From Acidithiobacillus_B sp049965315 (GTDB lineage Bacteria > Pseudomonadota > Gammaproteobacteria > Acidithiobacillales > Acidithiobacillaceae), in assembly GCF_049965315.1 (NCBI RefSeq), contig NZ_JBMFWL010000032.1:1-21906 (forward strand): a stretch of 21,906 bases of DNA, read 5' to 3'. Under the pieces are notes generated by a model, which was not told where the DNA came from, did not search any database, and saw only the letters and a program-made list of their open reading frames with translations. A program made the position numbers and the translations under genes. Shown one piece after another: positions 15,148 through 21,906 of the stretch (within the stretch, counting starts at the first letter, position 1; each line of letters opens with the position of its first letter).

Positions 15148-16494
15148 TCAGGCTGACTCACCCTCGGTGCGCCAGAGGTAGATAGCCTCCGTCCCCGGAG
15201 CCTGCGCCCAGGGGGCGGTGTAATAGCCGAGTATCAGCACGAGATGGTCTTCCCCATGGAAGAGCAGCGGCACATCGCCTCGATAGGGAGGCGGCACAGC
15301 GCTTTCCAGAAGCAGTTTTTTCAAGGGCCGATGATGGCCGTCGCTGCTGCGATAAGACTCCCCGGCCCGCCGGCGCCGCCAGTGCAATGTTTCTCGGGCA
15401 AGGGCCGGGTTCAGGGCATGGACGGCGGCGGCCGGGGCGGTAGCCTGCAACTCGGCCCGCCATCCGGGTATGGCCAAAGGCCCATCCCCCGCCTGCCACG
15501 GCCCGGCTTCCCAGTCTACGGGGCCGGGCGTCGGGCCGAGGGCATGGATATTCCCTCCCTGCAGCCAGACGGCGCCGCCGGCCCACTGCTGGATACGTCC
15601 CTCCCCTCCCCTGGCGATGGCGGCCTGCAGGGCCGTCAGACGACTGCGGGACGGCAGCGCCAGACCCTGCCGGCGCAGCCAATGACGCAGAAAAATGCGT
15701 TGTCCGGCTGGGGACAGGCCTTGCAGGGCCGCCAGCCCCAGTGTGTCCTTTCCTGTTGATCCTGCGTGCGCCTCCTGGGCCGCCAACCATTGGCCCTGGA
15801 CCTCCAGGGCATCGGCCAGATTCTCCGCCGCGCGGGCGAAGTGCATGGCCGCCTGCGGCCAGCCAAGGGCAGCCAGTTGCGGGAAAAGACCACGGCGCAA
15901 GCGCGCGCGGTCAAAGCGCGGATCATCGTTGGCGGGGTCTTCCAGATAGGGCAGCCCCAAGGCCTCGAGGTAATCCCGCAAAAGATCGCGCCCCAGGTCC
16001 AGGAAAGGGCGGCCAAGCACGCCTTGCCCCAAAGGCCGTTGCCAGGGCATGGCCGCAAGGCCTTCCAAGCCGGCGCCACGCAAGAGTTGCAAGAGAAAGG
16101 TTTCAGCTTGGTCCTCACGGTGGTGGGCAGTGAGCAGCCAATCGCCCCTGTGCAGGAGGGCCGCCATGGCCCCATAGCGGGCCCGGCGGGCGCGATCTTC
16201 GAGGCCCTCTCCCGGCGTCAACGGCCCCAGCGTCAAGACCTCCACCGGCGCCCCCAGGCGTGCCCCGATTTCCTGACAATGTTGCGCCCACGCCTTGCTT
16301 TCCGGGCGCCAGCCATGGTCCACATGAACCGCCCGCACCGGATGGCCCAAGGCCCGGAGGGCGCCCAGCAACGCCGTGGAATCACCACCACCACTGAAGG
16401 CTACCCATACACCCTGCCCTGCCGGGAGTTTCAGTTGCGTATGGAGGCGTTCGCGGAGGCGCCGCTCCAGATCATGCTTCACGGCGCATTCCAT
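15148..16494 (-). CDS. tilS: tRNA(Ile)-lysidine synthase TilS
   Basis: Attaches lysine to C34 of the CAU-anticodon tRNA-Ile using ATP, so that it reads AUA and is charged with isoleucine. The 448-residue protein has the N-type ATP pyrophosphatase loop SGGGDST at 34-40, AVHVDHGWRPES (about 55-66) and LTAHHREDQAETFLLQLLRG, all diagnostic of TilS. The substrate-binding domain (about 245-315) and the C-terminal domain (about 370-440, including SYRSSDGHHRPLKKLL) are complete. The ATG at 16494 has an AGGA ten bases upstream. An alternative GTG start four codons later (16480-16482) overlaps the stop codon of an upstream open frame as GTGA. It is essential in most bacteria. Confidence 0.95.
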   Translation of the reverse strand: MECAVKHDLERRLRERLHTQLKLPAGQGVWVAFSGGGDSTALLGALRALGHPVRAVHVDHGWRPESKAWAQHCQEIGARLGAPVEVLTLGPLTPGEGLEDRARRARYGAMAALLHRGDWLLTAHHREDQAETFLLQLLRGAGLEGLAAMPWQRPLGQGVLGRPFLDLGRDLLRDYLEALGLPYLEDPANDDPRFDRARLRRGLFPQLAALGWPQAAMHFARAAENLADALEVQGQWLAAQEAHAGSTGKDTLGLAALQGLSPAGQRIFLRHWLRRQGLALPSRSRLTALQAAIARGGEGRIQQWAGGAVWLQGGNIHALGPTPGPVDWEAGPWQAGDGPLAIPGWRAELQATAPAAAVHALNPALARETLHWRRRRAGESYRSSDGHHRPLKKLLLESAVPPPYRGDVPLLFHGEDHLVLILGYYTAPWAQAPGTEAIYLWRTEGESA

Positions 16495-16521
16495 GCGCTC
16501 AGCATCCTTTCCTGTTCTTGC

Positions 16522-16698
16522 TCATTGATAAAGCATATCTTGCGTAACAGCACCTCGTTTTCCGGGTGGATGAAAGAGGACGATGGAAGTGAACCGGCGT
16601 GCGTCACCATTGCATAGGATTTTGGTAATCACCCGCTTGCGGATGGCCGGCTGACCGGGAAGATTCGCCATCATCGCAAATTGTGCAGCCAACTCCAT
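16522..16698 (-). CDS. small open frame upstream of tilS, possibly the 5' part of a frameshifted gene
   Basis: A 58-residue frame starts MELAAQFAMMANLPGQP, continues through KRVITKILCNGDARRFTSIV and stops at 16522-16524. From about 16560 the overlapping next frame (43 residues from ATG 16608-16610, stop at 16479-16481) reads more like protein: HPENEVLLRKICFINEQEQE, ending at the GTGA overlap with an alternative tilS start. Skipping one C in the CCACCCGG run would join the two into about 71 residues directly upstream of tilS. No ribosome-binding site is clear, and the base composition is more AT-rich than the neighbours. I do not recognise a family. This may be chance, a broken gene or a sequencing indel. 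Confidence 0.25.
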   Translation of the reverse strand: MELAAQFAMMANLPGQPAIRKRVITKILCNGDARRFTSIVLFHPPGKRGAVTQDMLYQ

Positions 16699-16710
16699 TT
16701 ATAGTATATA
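16681..16710 (+). promoter_or_regulatory. weak candidate promoter of the hydrogenase operon
   Basis: TTGTGC (16681-16686) and TATATA (16705-16710) are 18 bases apart on the plus strand, in an AT-rich patch about 70 bases before the hydB ATG. A TATAGT at 16700-16705 is an alternative -10 box. I looked for FNR-type and sigma54 (-24/-12) sites across 16495-16779 and found none with correct spacing. Confidence 0.25.
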
Positions 16711-16779
16711 GAAGAGCGATGGGGCAGTTGAATCAATAACAGCCCGTTATCGCCAAGTCACGGGGGTTTGCATCCACAG

Positions 16780-17886
16780 ATGGCCGCACCCGCTTTCCTT
16801 CCTCGTCCCTGCTTCCAGCACCTACTGGCTGCCCTGACCGCGGCTGGCTACTTCTGCCTGGGTCCCAGGATGCGGGACGGCGCCATTGTCTACGAAGGGC
16901 TGGACAGTGCCGACGATCTGCCCCGGGGAGTCCACGACCATCAGCAGCCCGGCAGGTATCGGCTCCATCGGGACGGGAGCCCGCGCTGTTTCGCCTGGGC
17001 CAATGGTCCCCAGGCCCTCAAGCCGCTGCTCTTCGCCCCCCACGAAGTCCTCTGGACCAGTGTTGCGGGGAGTGACGGAGGCATTACCTTCCATCCCGAG
17101 ATCCCGGAAGCCCTGCCCACCGCCGTCATCGGGGTGCGCGCCTGCGATCTGGCGGCCCTGCGTCTGCAGGACCAGCACTTCCTGGAAGGACCATCCCCTG
17201 ATCCCCGTTATGCAGTCCGGCGCAGGAACCTTTTTCTGGTGGCGGTGCATTGCACCCACCCCGCCGCCACCTGCTTCTGCGCCTCTACCGGTGACGGACC
17301 GCGGGCCGAGTCGGGTTTCGACCTGGCCCTGGCGGAACTCGACGAGGGCTTCATTGTGACGGCGGGGAGTCCCAAGGGGCAGGCCTTGCTCGGGCAACTG
17401 CCCCTCGAAGCCCTGGATCCCGTCCAGCAGGCCAGCGCTGACGGGGAGATCACTGCCGCCGCCCAGGCGCAGCAACGCACCCTGCCGTCCCGCAACCTGC
17501 GCGATGGCCTCTTTGCCAATCTTCACCATCCCCGCTGGGACGATGTGGCCCAGCGCTGCCTGTCCTGCACCAACTGCAGCTCCGTCTGCCCCACCTGTTT
17601 CTGCCACGCCGAGCGGGAGGAGCCCGCCCTGGACGGCCTGAGCAGCACCCATTCCCGGCAATGGGACTCCTGTTTCACCGAGGGACACAGCTTTATCCAC
17701 GGCATCGTCATCCGCGCCGATACCCGCCTGCGCTATCGCCAGTGGCTGACCCACAAGCTCGGGAGCTGGCACGACCAGTACGGCCGCTCCGGCTGCGTGG
17801 GCTGCGGACGCTGCATCGCCTGGTGTCCGGTGGGCATCGATATCACCGCGGAAGCGGCGGCCGTCTGCGGAGGGGACCATGCTTGA
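16780..17886 (+). CDS. hydB: group 3b [NiFe]-hydrogenase, iron-sulfur subunit beta
   Basis: The beta subunit carries electrons between the hydrogenase small subunit and the flavin subunit in the cytoplasmic HydABDG (sulfhydrogenase) complex. It has 368 residues from ATG 16780; a TTG four codons upstream is possible, and neither has a good ribosome-binding site. The N-terminal two-thirds has the family's IGVRACDLAALRLQD (117-131) and the cysteine-bearing CFCAST. The C-terminal third holds two four-cysteine cluster motifs, CLSCTNCSSVCP (C260, C263, C266, C270) and CVGCGRCIAWCP (C339, C342, C345, C349), plus TCFCH between them, enough for two [4Fe-4S] clusters. It opens the operon and overlaps hydG by eight bases. 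Confidence 0.93.
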   Translation: MAAPAFLPRPCFQHLLAALTAAGYFCLGPRMRDGAIVYEGLDSADDLPRGVHDHQQPGRYRLHRDGSPRCFAWANGPQALKPLLFAPHEVLWTSVAGSDGGITFHPEIPEALPTAVIGVRACDLAALRLQDQHFLEGPSPDPRYAVRRRNLFLVAVHCTHPAATCFCASTGDGPRAESGFDLALAELDEGFIVTAGSPKGQALLGQLPLEALDPVQQASADGEITAAAQAQQRTLPSRNLRDGLFANLHHPRWDDVAQRCLSCTNCSSVCPTCFCHAEREEPALDGLSSTHSRQWDSCFTEGHSFIHGIVIRADTRLRYRQWLTHKLGSWHDQYGRSGCVGCGRCIAWCPVGIDITAEAAAVCGGDHA

Positions 17887-18709
17887 TCCTTACCTTCCTC
17901 ATGAGGTCGAGGTCCTGGAGCGCATTCAGGAATCCCCCACCATCTTCACCCTGCGCCTCGCCTTCACCGACCGGGAAACGCAGGCCCGCTATCGCTTTCA
18001 GCCGGGCCAATTCAACATGGTTTATCTGTACGGGGTGGGCGAGGTGCCCATTTCCATCGTCTCCGATCCCGAAGATGAGCATCTCATCGACCATACCATC
18101 CGCGCCGTGGGCCGGGTCACCCAGGGGCTGGCGCGCCTGGGGAAGGGCGCCCGCCTGGGCCTGCGCGGGCCTTACGGCCGGGGTTGGCCCCTGCAACCGG
18201 CCGAGGGCCGGGACATCGTGCTCCTCACCGGGGGGCTGGGCTGCGCGCCGGTGGTTTCGGTCATCCACTACATCTTGCGGCGGCGGGAACGCTTCGGGCG
18301 GCTCACCATCCTGCAGGGGGTCAAGCATACCGACGACCTCATCTGGCGCGCCCAGTATGAAGCCTGGAGTCGGCTGTCCGATGTGCAGGTGGGGCTGGCG
18401 GCGGACGTGGCCAGCCCCGGCTGGTTTGGGCAGGTGGGGCCGGTAACGGTCCTCTTCGACCGCGTGCAGTTCGATCCCGGTGCGCTGATGATGATGTGCG
18501 GCCCCGAGCCCATGATGCGGGCGGCCGTGCAGGAGTTGCTGCGGCGCGGCGTGGTGGAGGAGGACTTGTGGCTCAGCATGGAGCGCAGCATGCACTGCGC
18601 CGTCGGTCATTGCGGCCATTGTCAGATGGGGGGGAACTTCGTCTGCCGGGATGGCCCGGTCTTCCCCTACCCGGAGATCCGGGCCCTGCTGGGCGAGCGA
18701 GGATTCTGA
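17879..18709 (+). CDS. hydG: group 3b [NiFe]-hydrogenase, FAD/NAD(P)-binding subunit gamma
   Basis: The diaphorase subunit that exchanges electrons with NAD(P)H. Its 276 residues resemble the ferredoxin-NADP reductase/dihydroorotate dehydrogenase electron-transfer family. The FAD domain occupies about 1-105, with the PGQF motif at 42-45 and VPISI (56-60) where the flavin is bound. The NAD(P) domain follows, with TGGLGCAPV (117-125) and MMCGPEPMM (205-213). The C-terminal [2Fe-2S] motif is C240-x4-C245-x2-C248-x7-C256 (CAVGHCGHC), typical of this family. Here the name hydG means the hydrogenase gamma subunit, not the [FeFe]-hydrogenase maturase of the same name. Cofactor preference, NADP or NAD, cannot be read with confidence. 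Confidence 0.94.
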   Translation: MLDPYLPHEVEVLERIQESPTIFTLRLAFTDRETQARYRFQPGQFNMVYLYGVGEVPISIVSDPEDEHLIDHTIRAVGRVTQGLARLGKGARLGLRGPYGRGWPLQPAEGRDIVLLTGGLGCAPVVSVIHYILRRRERFGRLTILQGVKHTDDLIWRAQYEAWSRLSDVQVGLAADVASPGWFGQVGPVTVLFDRVQFDPGALMMMCGPEPMMRAAVQELLRRGVVEEDLWLSMERSMHCAVGHCGHCQMGGNFVCRDGPVFPYPEIRALLGERGF

Positions 18710-18713
18710 CGTC

Positions 18714-19511
18714 ATGGCCGCTGCCAAAGCACGCCTTGCGGTGCACAAATTCAGTTCTTGCGACGGTTGTCAATTGGCCTTCCTGAATCTGGGGGAAGAC
18801 CTGCTGCGGCTTGCCGAGCTGGTGGAGATCGCCCACTTCGCCGAGGCCGGGCCCGTGGCGCCCGAAGCGGCCGTGGACATCGCCTTCGTGGAGGGGAGTA
18901 TCTCCACGCCCGAGGATGAGGAACGCATCCAGCAAATCCGCAAAAACAGCCGGTGGCTCATCACCATCGGCGCCTGTGCCACCGCTGGCGGCCTCCAGGC
19001 CTTGCGCAACCTGGCCGACGGCCCCGCCTGGATCGCGGAGATCTACGCCCAGCCCGAATATATCCATACCCTGGCCACCTCCACCCCCATCGCCGCCCAT
19101 GTCCCGGTGGATCTGGAGTTGTGGGGCTGTCCGGTGAACGGGCGCCAAGTCCTGGGGGCGGTGCGCGCCTTTCTCTTCGGGGTCGCACCAGCGCTCGAAA
19201 AAGACAAGCTATGCCTGGAGTGTAAACGCCATCAGGCGGTCTGCGTCCTGGTGGCCAAAGGGTTGCCGTGCATGGGGCCCGTGACTCTCGCTGGCTGCGG
19301 GGCGATCTGCCCCCGTTTCGGACGCGATTGCTATGCCTGCTATGGGCCGGCGGAAAACCCCAACGCTGGGGCCCTGGGGCGACGCCTGGAAGGACTCGGC
19401 CTGGTGCCGGAAGCCGTCGCCCGGCGCTTTCTCTTCATCAACAACAGCGCCCCGGCCTTTGCCGAAGCGGGCCGCCACTGGCAGGAGCAGGCCCATGAGC
19501 CAAAGCCGTGA
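18714..19511 (+). CDS. hydD: group 3b [NiFe]-hydrogenase small subunit delta
   Basis: The small subunit relays electrons from the nickel-iron site through iron-sulfur clusters. From ATG 18714 it has 265 residues and no twin-arginine signal, so it is cytoplasmic, as expected for group 3. The proximal [4Fe-4S] ligands are C16 and C19 (SSCDGCQLAF), C88 (TIGACATAGG) and C139 (WGCPVNG). The later cysteines C167, C170, C177, C186, C195, C199, C206 and C209 can hold the medial and distal clusters. The start is chosen because the fold begins a few residues later and the longer upstream frame overlaps hydG. It follows hydG by four bases and overlaps hydA by 17. Confidence 0.94.
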   Translation: MAAAKARLAVHKFSSCDGCQLAFLNLGEDLLRLAELVEIAHFAEAGPVAPEAAVDIAFVEGSISTPEDEERIQQIRKNSRWLITIGACATAGGLQALRNLADGPAWIAEIYAQPEYIHTLATSTPIAAHVPVDLELWGCPVNGRQVLGAVRAFLFGVAPALEKDKLCLECKRHQAVCVLVAKGLPCMGPVTLAGCGAICPRFGRDCYACYGPAENPNAGALGRRLEGLGLVPEAVARRFLFINNSAPAFAEAGRHWQEQAHEPKP

Positions 19512-20793
19512 GATCAGCCTCTGCGTGCCGGTCCTGGCGCGGGTGGAGGGGGAAGGCGCACTCGACCTGGAAGTGCATGACGGGCGCATCCAAACGCTGC
19601 GCCTGCGCATATTCGAGCCGCCGCGGCTCTTTGAGAAATTCCTGGAAGGCCGGGAATACCAGGAGGTTCCGGATATGGTGGCGCGCATCTGCGGCATCTG
19701 CCCGGTGGCCTACCAGATGAGCGCCGTGCATGCCATAGAGGGCGTCTTTGCCCTGGCACCCGGTCCCTGGGTGCGGGCCATGCGCCGGGTGTTCTACTGC
19801 GGCGAGTGGATACAGAGCCACAGCTTGCACATCCATCTGCTGGCAGCGCCAGATTTCCTGGGCTACAGCAGCGTCTCCGAAATGGCTCGCGCGTATCCCG
19901 ACGCCGTCCGTCGGGGGCTTGCCCTCCAGGCCTTGGGCAATGAAATCATCCGCGTCTTCGGTGGGCGCTCGGTGCATCCCGTGGGCGCCCGGGTGGGAGG
20001 TTTTCATCGTGCGCCCAGCCGGGCAGAGGTGGCGGTACTCCGGGAGCAGGTGCAGGCCGCTCTACCGGGGGCCGAGGCCCTGTTGGCCTGGACCGCCTCC
20101 CTGAATCTGCCCAATGACGCACAGGACTTTGTCAGTGTCGCCCTGCGCCACCCGGATGAGTACCCCATGAACGAGGGGCGCATTGTCTCCAGCGACGGCC
20201 TGGATATCCCCATCTCCGACTACGAAGTTCATTTCTCGGAGCATCAGGAACCCCACTCCACCGCCCTCTACGCTTCTCTGGATGGGCGCCCCTACCTGGT
20301 GGGGCCCCTCGCGCGGGTCAACCTCAATCTGGATCGATTGCATGCGCCCGTCCGGGAGGCGCTGGGGCGCACCGGCATCGCCTTCCCCAGCCGCAATATG
20401 TTCCACAGCATCGTCGCGCGGGCGGCAGAGATCCATCATGCCCTTCTGGAGGCCAGCCGCCTGCTGGAAGATTACTGCGAGCCAGAGGCTCCCTTCGTCC
20501 CCGCCATTCCTCGCTCCGGCACCGCCTATGGTTGCACGGAGGCCCCCCGCGGCCTGCTCTGGCACCGCTACGACCTGGATGGCGCGGGTCAGGTACGGCA
20601 CGCCCGCATCGTTCCGCCCACCAGCCAGAATCAGGCGCGTATCGAGGCGGACCTGCGCCACTCCCTGGAGACCATGGGCCTGGATCGGGACGACGAGGCC
20701 CTGCGCCAGCGCGCCGAGATGGTGATCCGCAACTACGATCCCTGCATCTCTTGCGCCACCCATTTCCTGACGGTTCGGGTAGAGCAGCGGTGA
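19495..20793 (+). CDS. hydA: group 3b [NiFe]-hydrogenase large (catalytic) subunit alpha
   Basis: Contains the nickel-iron centre that splits or forms H2. It has 432 residues from ATG 19495. The N-terminal nickel motif (L1) is RICGICPVAYQMSA with C66 and C69; the C-terminal motif (L2) is DPCISCATH with C417, C420 and H423. Nine residues (FLTVRVEQR) follow the final histidine, which is the tail removed by the specific endopeptidase once nickel is in place. IFEPPRLFEKFLEGRE near the N-terminus is typical of group 3 enzymes. Members of 3b are bidirectional, NADP-linked and in some organisms also reduce polysulfide to H2S. The stop codon overlaps the GTG start of the protease gene as GTGA, so the enzyme and its processor are translationally coupled. 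Confidence 0.96.
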   Translation: MSQSREISLCVPVLARVEGEGALDLEVHDGRIQTLRLRIFEPPRLFEKFLEGREYQEVPDMVARICGICPVAYQMSAVHAIEGVFALAPGPWVRAMRRVFYCGEWIQSHSLHIHLLAAPDFLGYSSVSEMARAYPDAVRRGLALQALGNEIIRVFGGRSVHPVGARVGGFHRAPSRAEVAVLREQVQAALPGAEALLAWTASLNLPNDAQDFVSVALRHPDEYPMNEGRIVSSDGLDIPISDYEVHFSEHQEPHSTALYASLDGRPYLVGPLARVNLNLDRLHAPVREALGRTGIAFPSRNMFHSIVARAAEIHHALLEASRLLEDYCEPEAPFVPAIPRSGTAYGCTEAPRGLLWHRYDLDGAGQVRHARIVPPTSQNQARIEADLRHSLETMGLDRDDEALRQRAEMVIRNYDPCISCATHFLTVRVEQR

Positions 20794-21425
20794 TCCCGAT
20801 CCGCATCCTCGGCATCGGTTCGCCCGTCGCGGGCGACGATCTGGGTTGGCGGCTCGCGGAGGCCCTGGAGCGGGCGGGCCTGCCCCGTTATTTTCCCGCG
20901 GGAATGGTCCATATCACGCTCTGCGATCGCCCCGGCAGCCTCCTGCTCCCGGCCATGCGCGGCGCGCGTTTGGCCATTCTCCTGGACGCCATGCGCAGCG
21001 GCGCCCCGCCCGGCACGCTGCGGCGCCTGGATATGCGGGAACTGGACGATAGCACCGGACTGCTGTCGAGCCATGGCTTCGGGGTGGCCGAGGCCCTGGC
21101 CCTGGGCCGCGCCCTGGAGGAGCTACCGCCCCGGGTGCTTATTTACGGGATCGAGACGGGCCAGGCGCCTTCCCTGCCGCCACTCAGCGACTTGGTGGCA
21201 ATCCTCTGGCCAGCGATCATCGGCGATATTCAGGCAAGCCTGGGTGGGCTCGTGATGCCCTACATCCCCTTATTCGGCGGGTTGGAGCGCACGACGGTAG
21301 TAGAGCCACGCGGCGCCCCAGGTGAGCACCATCAGGGAGGCCACCATCCCGCCCAGGGTGCTGAAGTTCAGGTCTTGAATGAAGTTCCAGAAGGTTCCCT
21401 GCCAACGAAATTCCGCTGCCAATAA
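20790..21425 (+). CDS. hydrogenase maturation endopeptidase (HybD/HycI family) with an abnormal C-terminus
   Basis: Cleaves the C-terminal tail of the hydrogenase large subunit after nickel insertion. The GTG start overlaps the hydA stop by four bases. The family N-terminus is ILGIGSPVAGDDLGWRLAEAL. The three nickel-sensing positions known in E. coli HybD (E16, D62, H93) correspond to D16, D66 (AILLDAMRSG) and H95 (LSSHGFGVAEAL). Another hallmark is LIYGIETG (117-124). The family-like part ends near residue 155, a normal length, but the frame stays open to 211 residues. Residues from about 161 on are read antisense to the 3' end of the nickel permease gene and look unlike protein (GAPGEHHQGGHHPAQGAE). 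Loss of the original stop codon is the likely reason; activity may still be intact. Confidence 0.88.
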   Translation: MIPIRILGIGSPVAGDDLGWRLAEALERAGLPRYFPAGMVHITLCDRPGSLLLPAMRGARLAILLDAMRSGAPPGTLRRLDMRELDDSTGLLSSHGFGVAEALALGRALEELPPRVLIYGIETGQAPSLPPLSDLVAILWPAIIGDIQASLGGLVMPYIPLFGGLERTTVVEPRGAPGEHHQGGHHPAQGAEVQVLNEVPEGSLPTKFRCQ

Positions 21426-21829
21426 TTGCAGCCATTCTGTGCTGCCCACCACTAGCGCCACCAGGACCCCCAGTCCGGTGATGGTGGTGTTGAAAAAGAG
21501 CTTGCGTACAGCGTCGATCATGGCCCAGTCGTAGATCTTTATCATGACCAGCCCGTCCACCGTATCCATCAGGCTCATGCCCGCCGTAAAGAGCAGCGGG
21601 AATACCATGACCCCCCACAGTGGCAGCCCGCCATGCTGGGCCATGGTGGCCGAGATTCCCAGCACGGCGACCTCGGTGGCCGTGTCGAAGCCCAATCCGA
21701 ACAGGAAACCCACGGGATACATCTGCCAACTACAGTCGATGCGTCGGTAGACGGCACGAAAGAGGCGGGCCATGAATCCTCGTTGTTCCAGCAGATCAAG
21801 CACTTCGGAGTGCTCGGCGGCCGCGCGGT
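21270..21829 (-). pseudogene. NiCoT-family nickel/cobalt permease, 5' half lost at an insertion-sequence junction
   Basis: This is the C-terminal half (about 186 residues) of a HoxN/NixA-type high-affinity nickel importer; intact members have about 330-350 residues and eight helices. Family signatures present are MYPVGFLFGLGFDTATEVAV and GMSLMDTVDGLVM, and the last four hydrophobic segments are complete to the TAA at 21270-21272. The N-terminal helices with the essential HX4DH motif are absent. The frame runs back through RAAAEHSEVLDLLEQRGF to about 21829, then into unrelated sequence and a stop (TGA at 21870-21872). A GTG at 21803 could restart translation but would give only the half protein. 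Its place beside the hydrogenase genes suggests it once supplied nickel to them. Confidence 0.82.
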
Positions 21830-21906
21830 TGTTAATCAGCGTGCAAAAGTGAACAGGTACAGGTAGGAATCAGCGTCGAAAACTGAACACCTGTTACCCT
21901 CTCGGG
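21830..21906. mobile_element. terminal end of an insertion sequence (IS21-like), continuing beyond the window
   Basis: From TG at 21830 the sequence changes character and contains two imperfect direct repeats of about 25 bases, 21834-21858 and 21868-21892. They share AATCAGCGT at the start, AAAA in the middle and TGAACA near the end. A TG terminus followed by repeated transposase-binding blocks with the core AAAAnTGAACA is typical of IS21-family ends. No transposase is visible because the window ends at 21906. The family assignment is from pattern memory; the boundary could shift by a few bases. Confidence 0.6.

Noticed and set aside
16495..16779. FNR-like and sigma54-like sites upstream of the hydrogenase operon (TTGAATCAA at 16728-16736; TTGGC...TTTGC on the minus strand near 16675-16695)
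   Set aside because: The first has half-sites separated by one base instead of four. The second has 11 bases between GG and GC instead of 10 and points toward tilS, not hydB.

Overview
The window comes from a high-GC (about 60% or more by eye) Gram-negative chemolithoautotroph, most likely a member of the Acidithiobacillia. That is an inference from four things: a cytoplasmic group 3b [NiFe]-hydrogenase with a nickel permease remnant, a CbbY-type Calvin-cycle repair phosphatase, SMC rather than MukB, and proteobacterial DksA, QueF, TilS and LigA. It is a draft assembly: a 99-base run of N at 1921-2019 is flanked by identical 78-base ends, which looks like an unmerged contig overlap. No rRNA, tRNA or CRISPR array was seen.

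Layout. Positions 1-6194 hold the 3' end of a possible membrane protein on the + strand, then a minus-strand block read right to left: response regulator, sensor histidine kinase, ligA (these overlap each other), then across the gap atpC, a TauE/SafE-family permease and a 78-residue unknown protein. Positions 6253-10406 hold a HAD-IB phosphatase (+) converging on smc (-). Positions 10469-12298 hold queF and an FGGY sugar kinase resembling D-ribulose kinases (+), converging on cbbY (12318-13082, -). Then dksA and pyrC (+) run toward tilS (-), with a perfect 17-bp inverted repeat in the convergent gap. Divergent from tilS, 16780-21425 encodes hydB-hydG-hydD-hydA and a hydrogenase maturation protease, all overlapping or tightly spaced. 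A NiCoT nickel permease fragment converges on the protease; its 5' half is missing because an insertion-sequence end (IS21-like) starts at about 21830.

How the genes work together. The hydrogenase block is a complete structural set: the HydD/HydA catalytic dimer, the HydB/HydG electron-transfer pair that links it to NAD(P)H, the endopeptidase that processes HydA, and formerly a nickel importer. CbbY removes a Rubisco side product, and the neighbouring kinase could return free ribulose to the pentose phosphate pool, which fits carbon fixation. The remaining genes are housekeeping (DNA ligation, chromosome condensation, queuosine and lysidine tRNA modification, pyrimidine synthesis, stringent response).

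The least ordinary points are the interrupted nickel permease, the protease frame that runs antisense into it, a solitary and elongated atpC with its own promoter beside an assembly gap, and a possible broken small gene upstream of tilS. I did not find a clearly new biological system.
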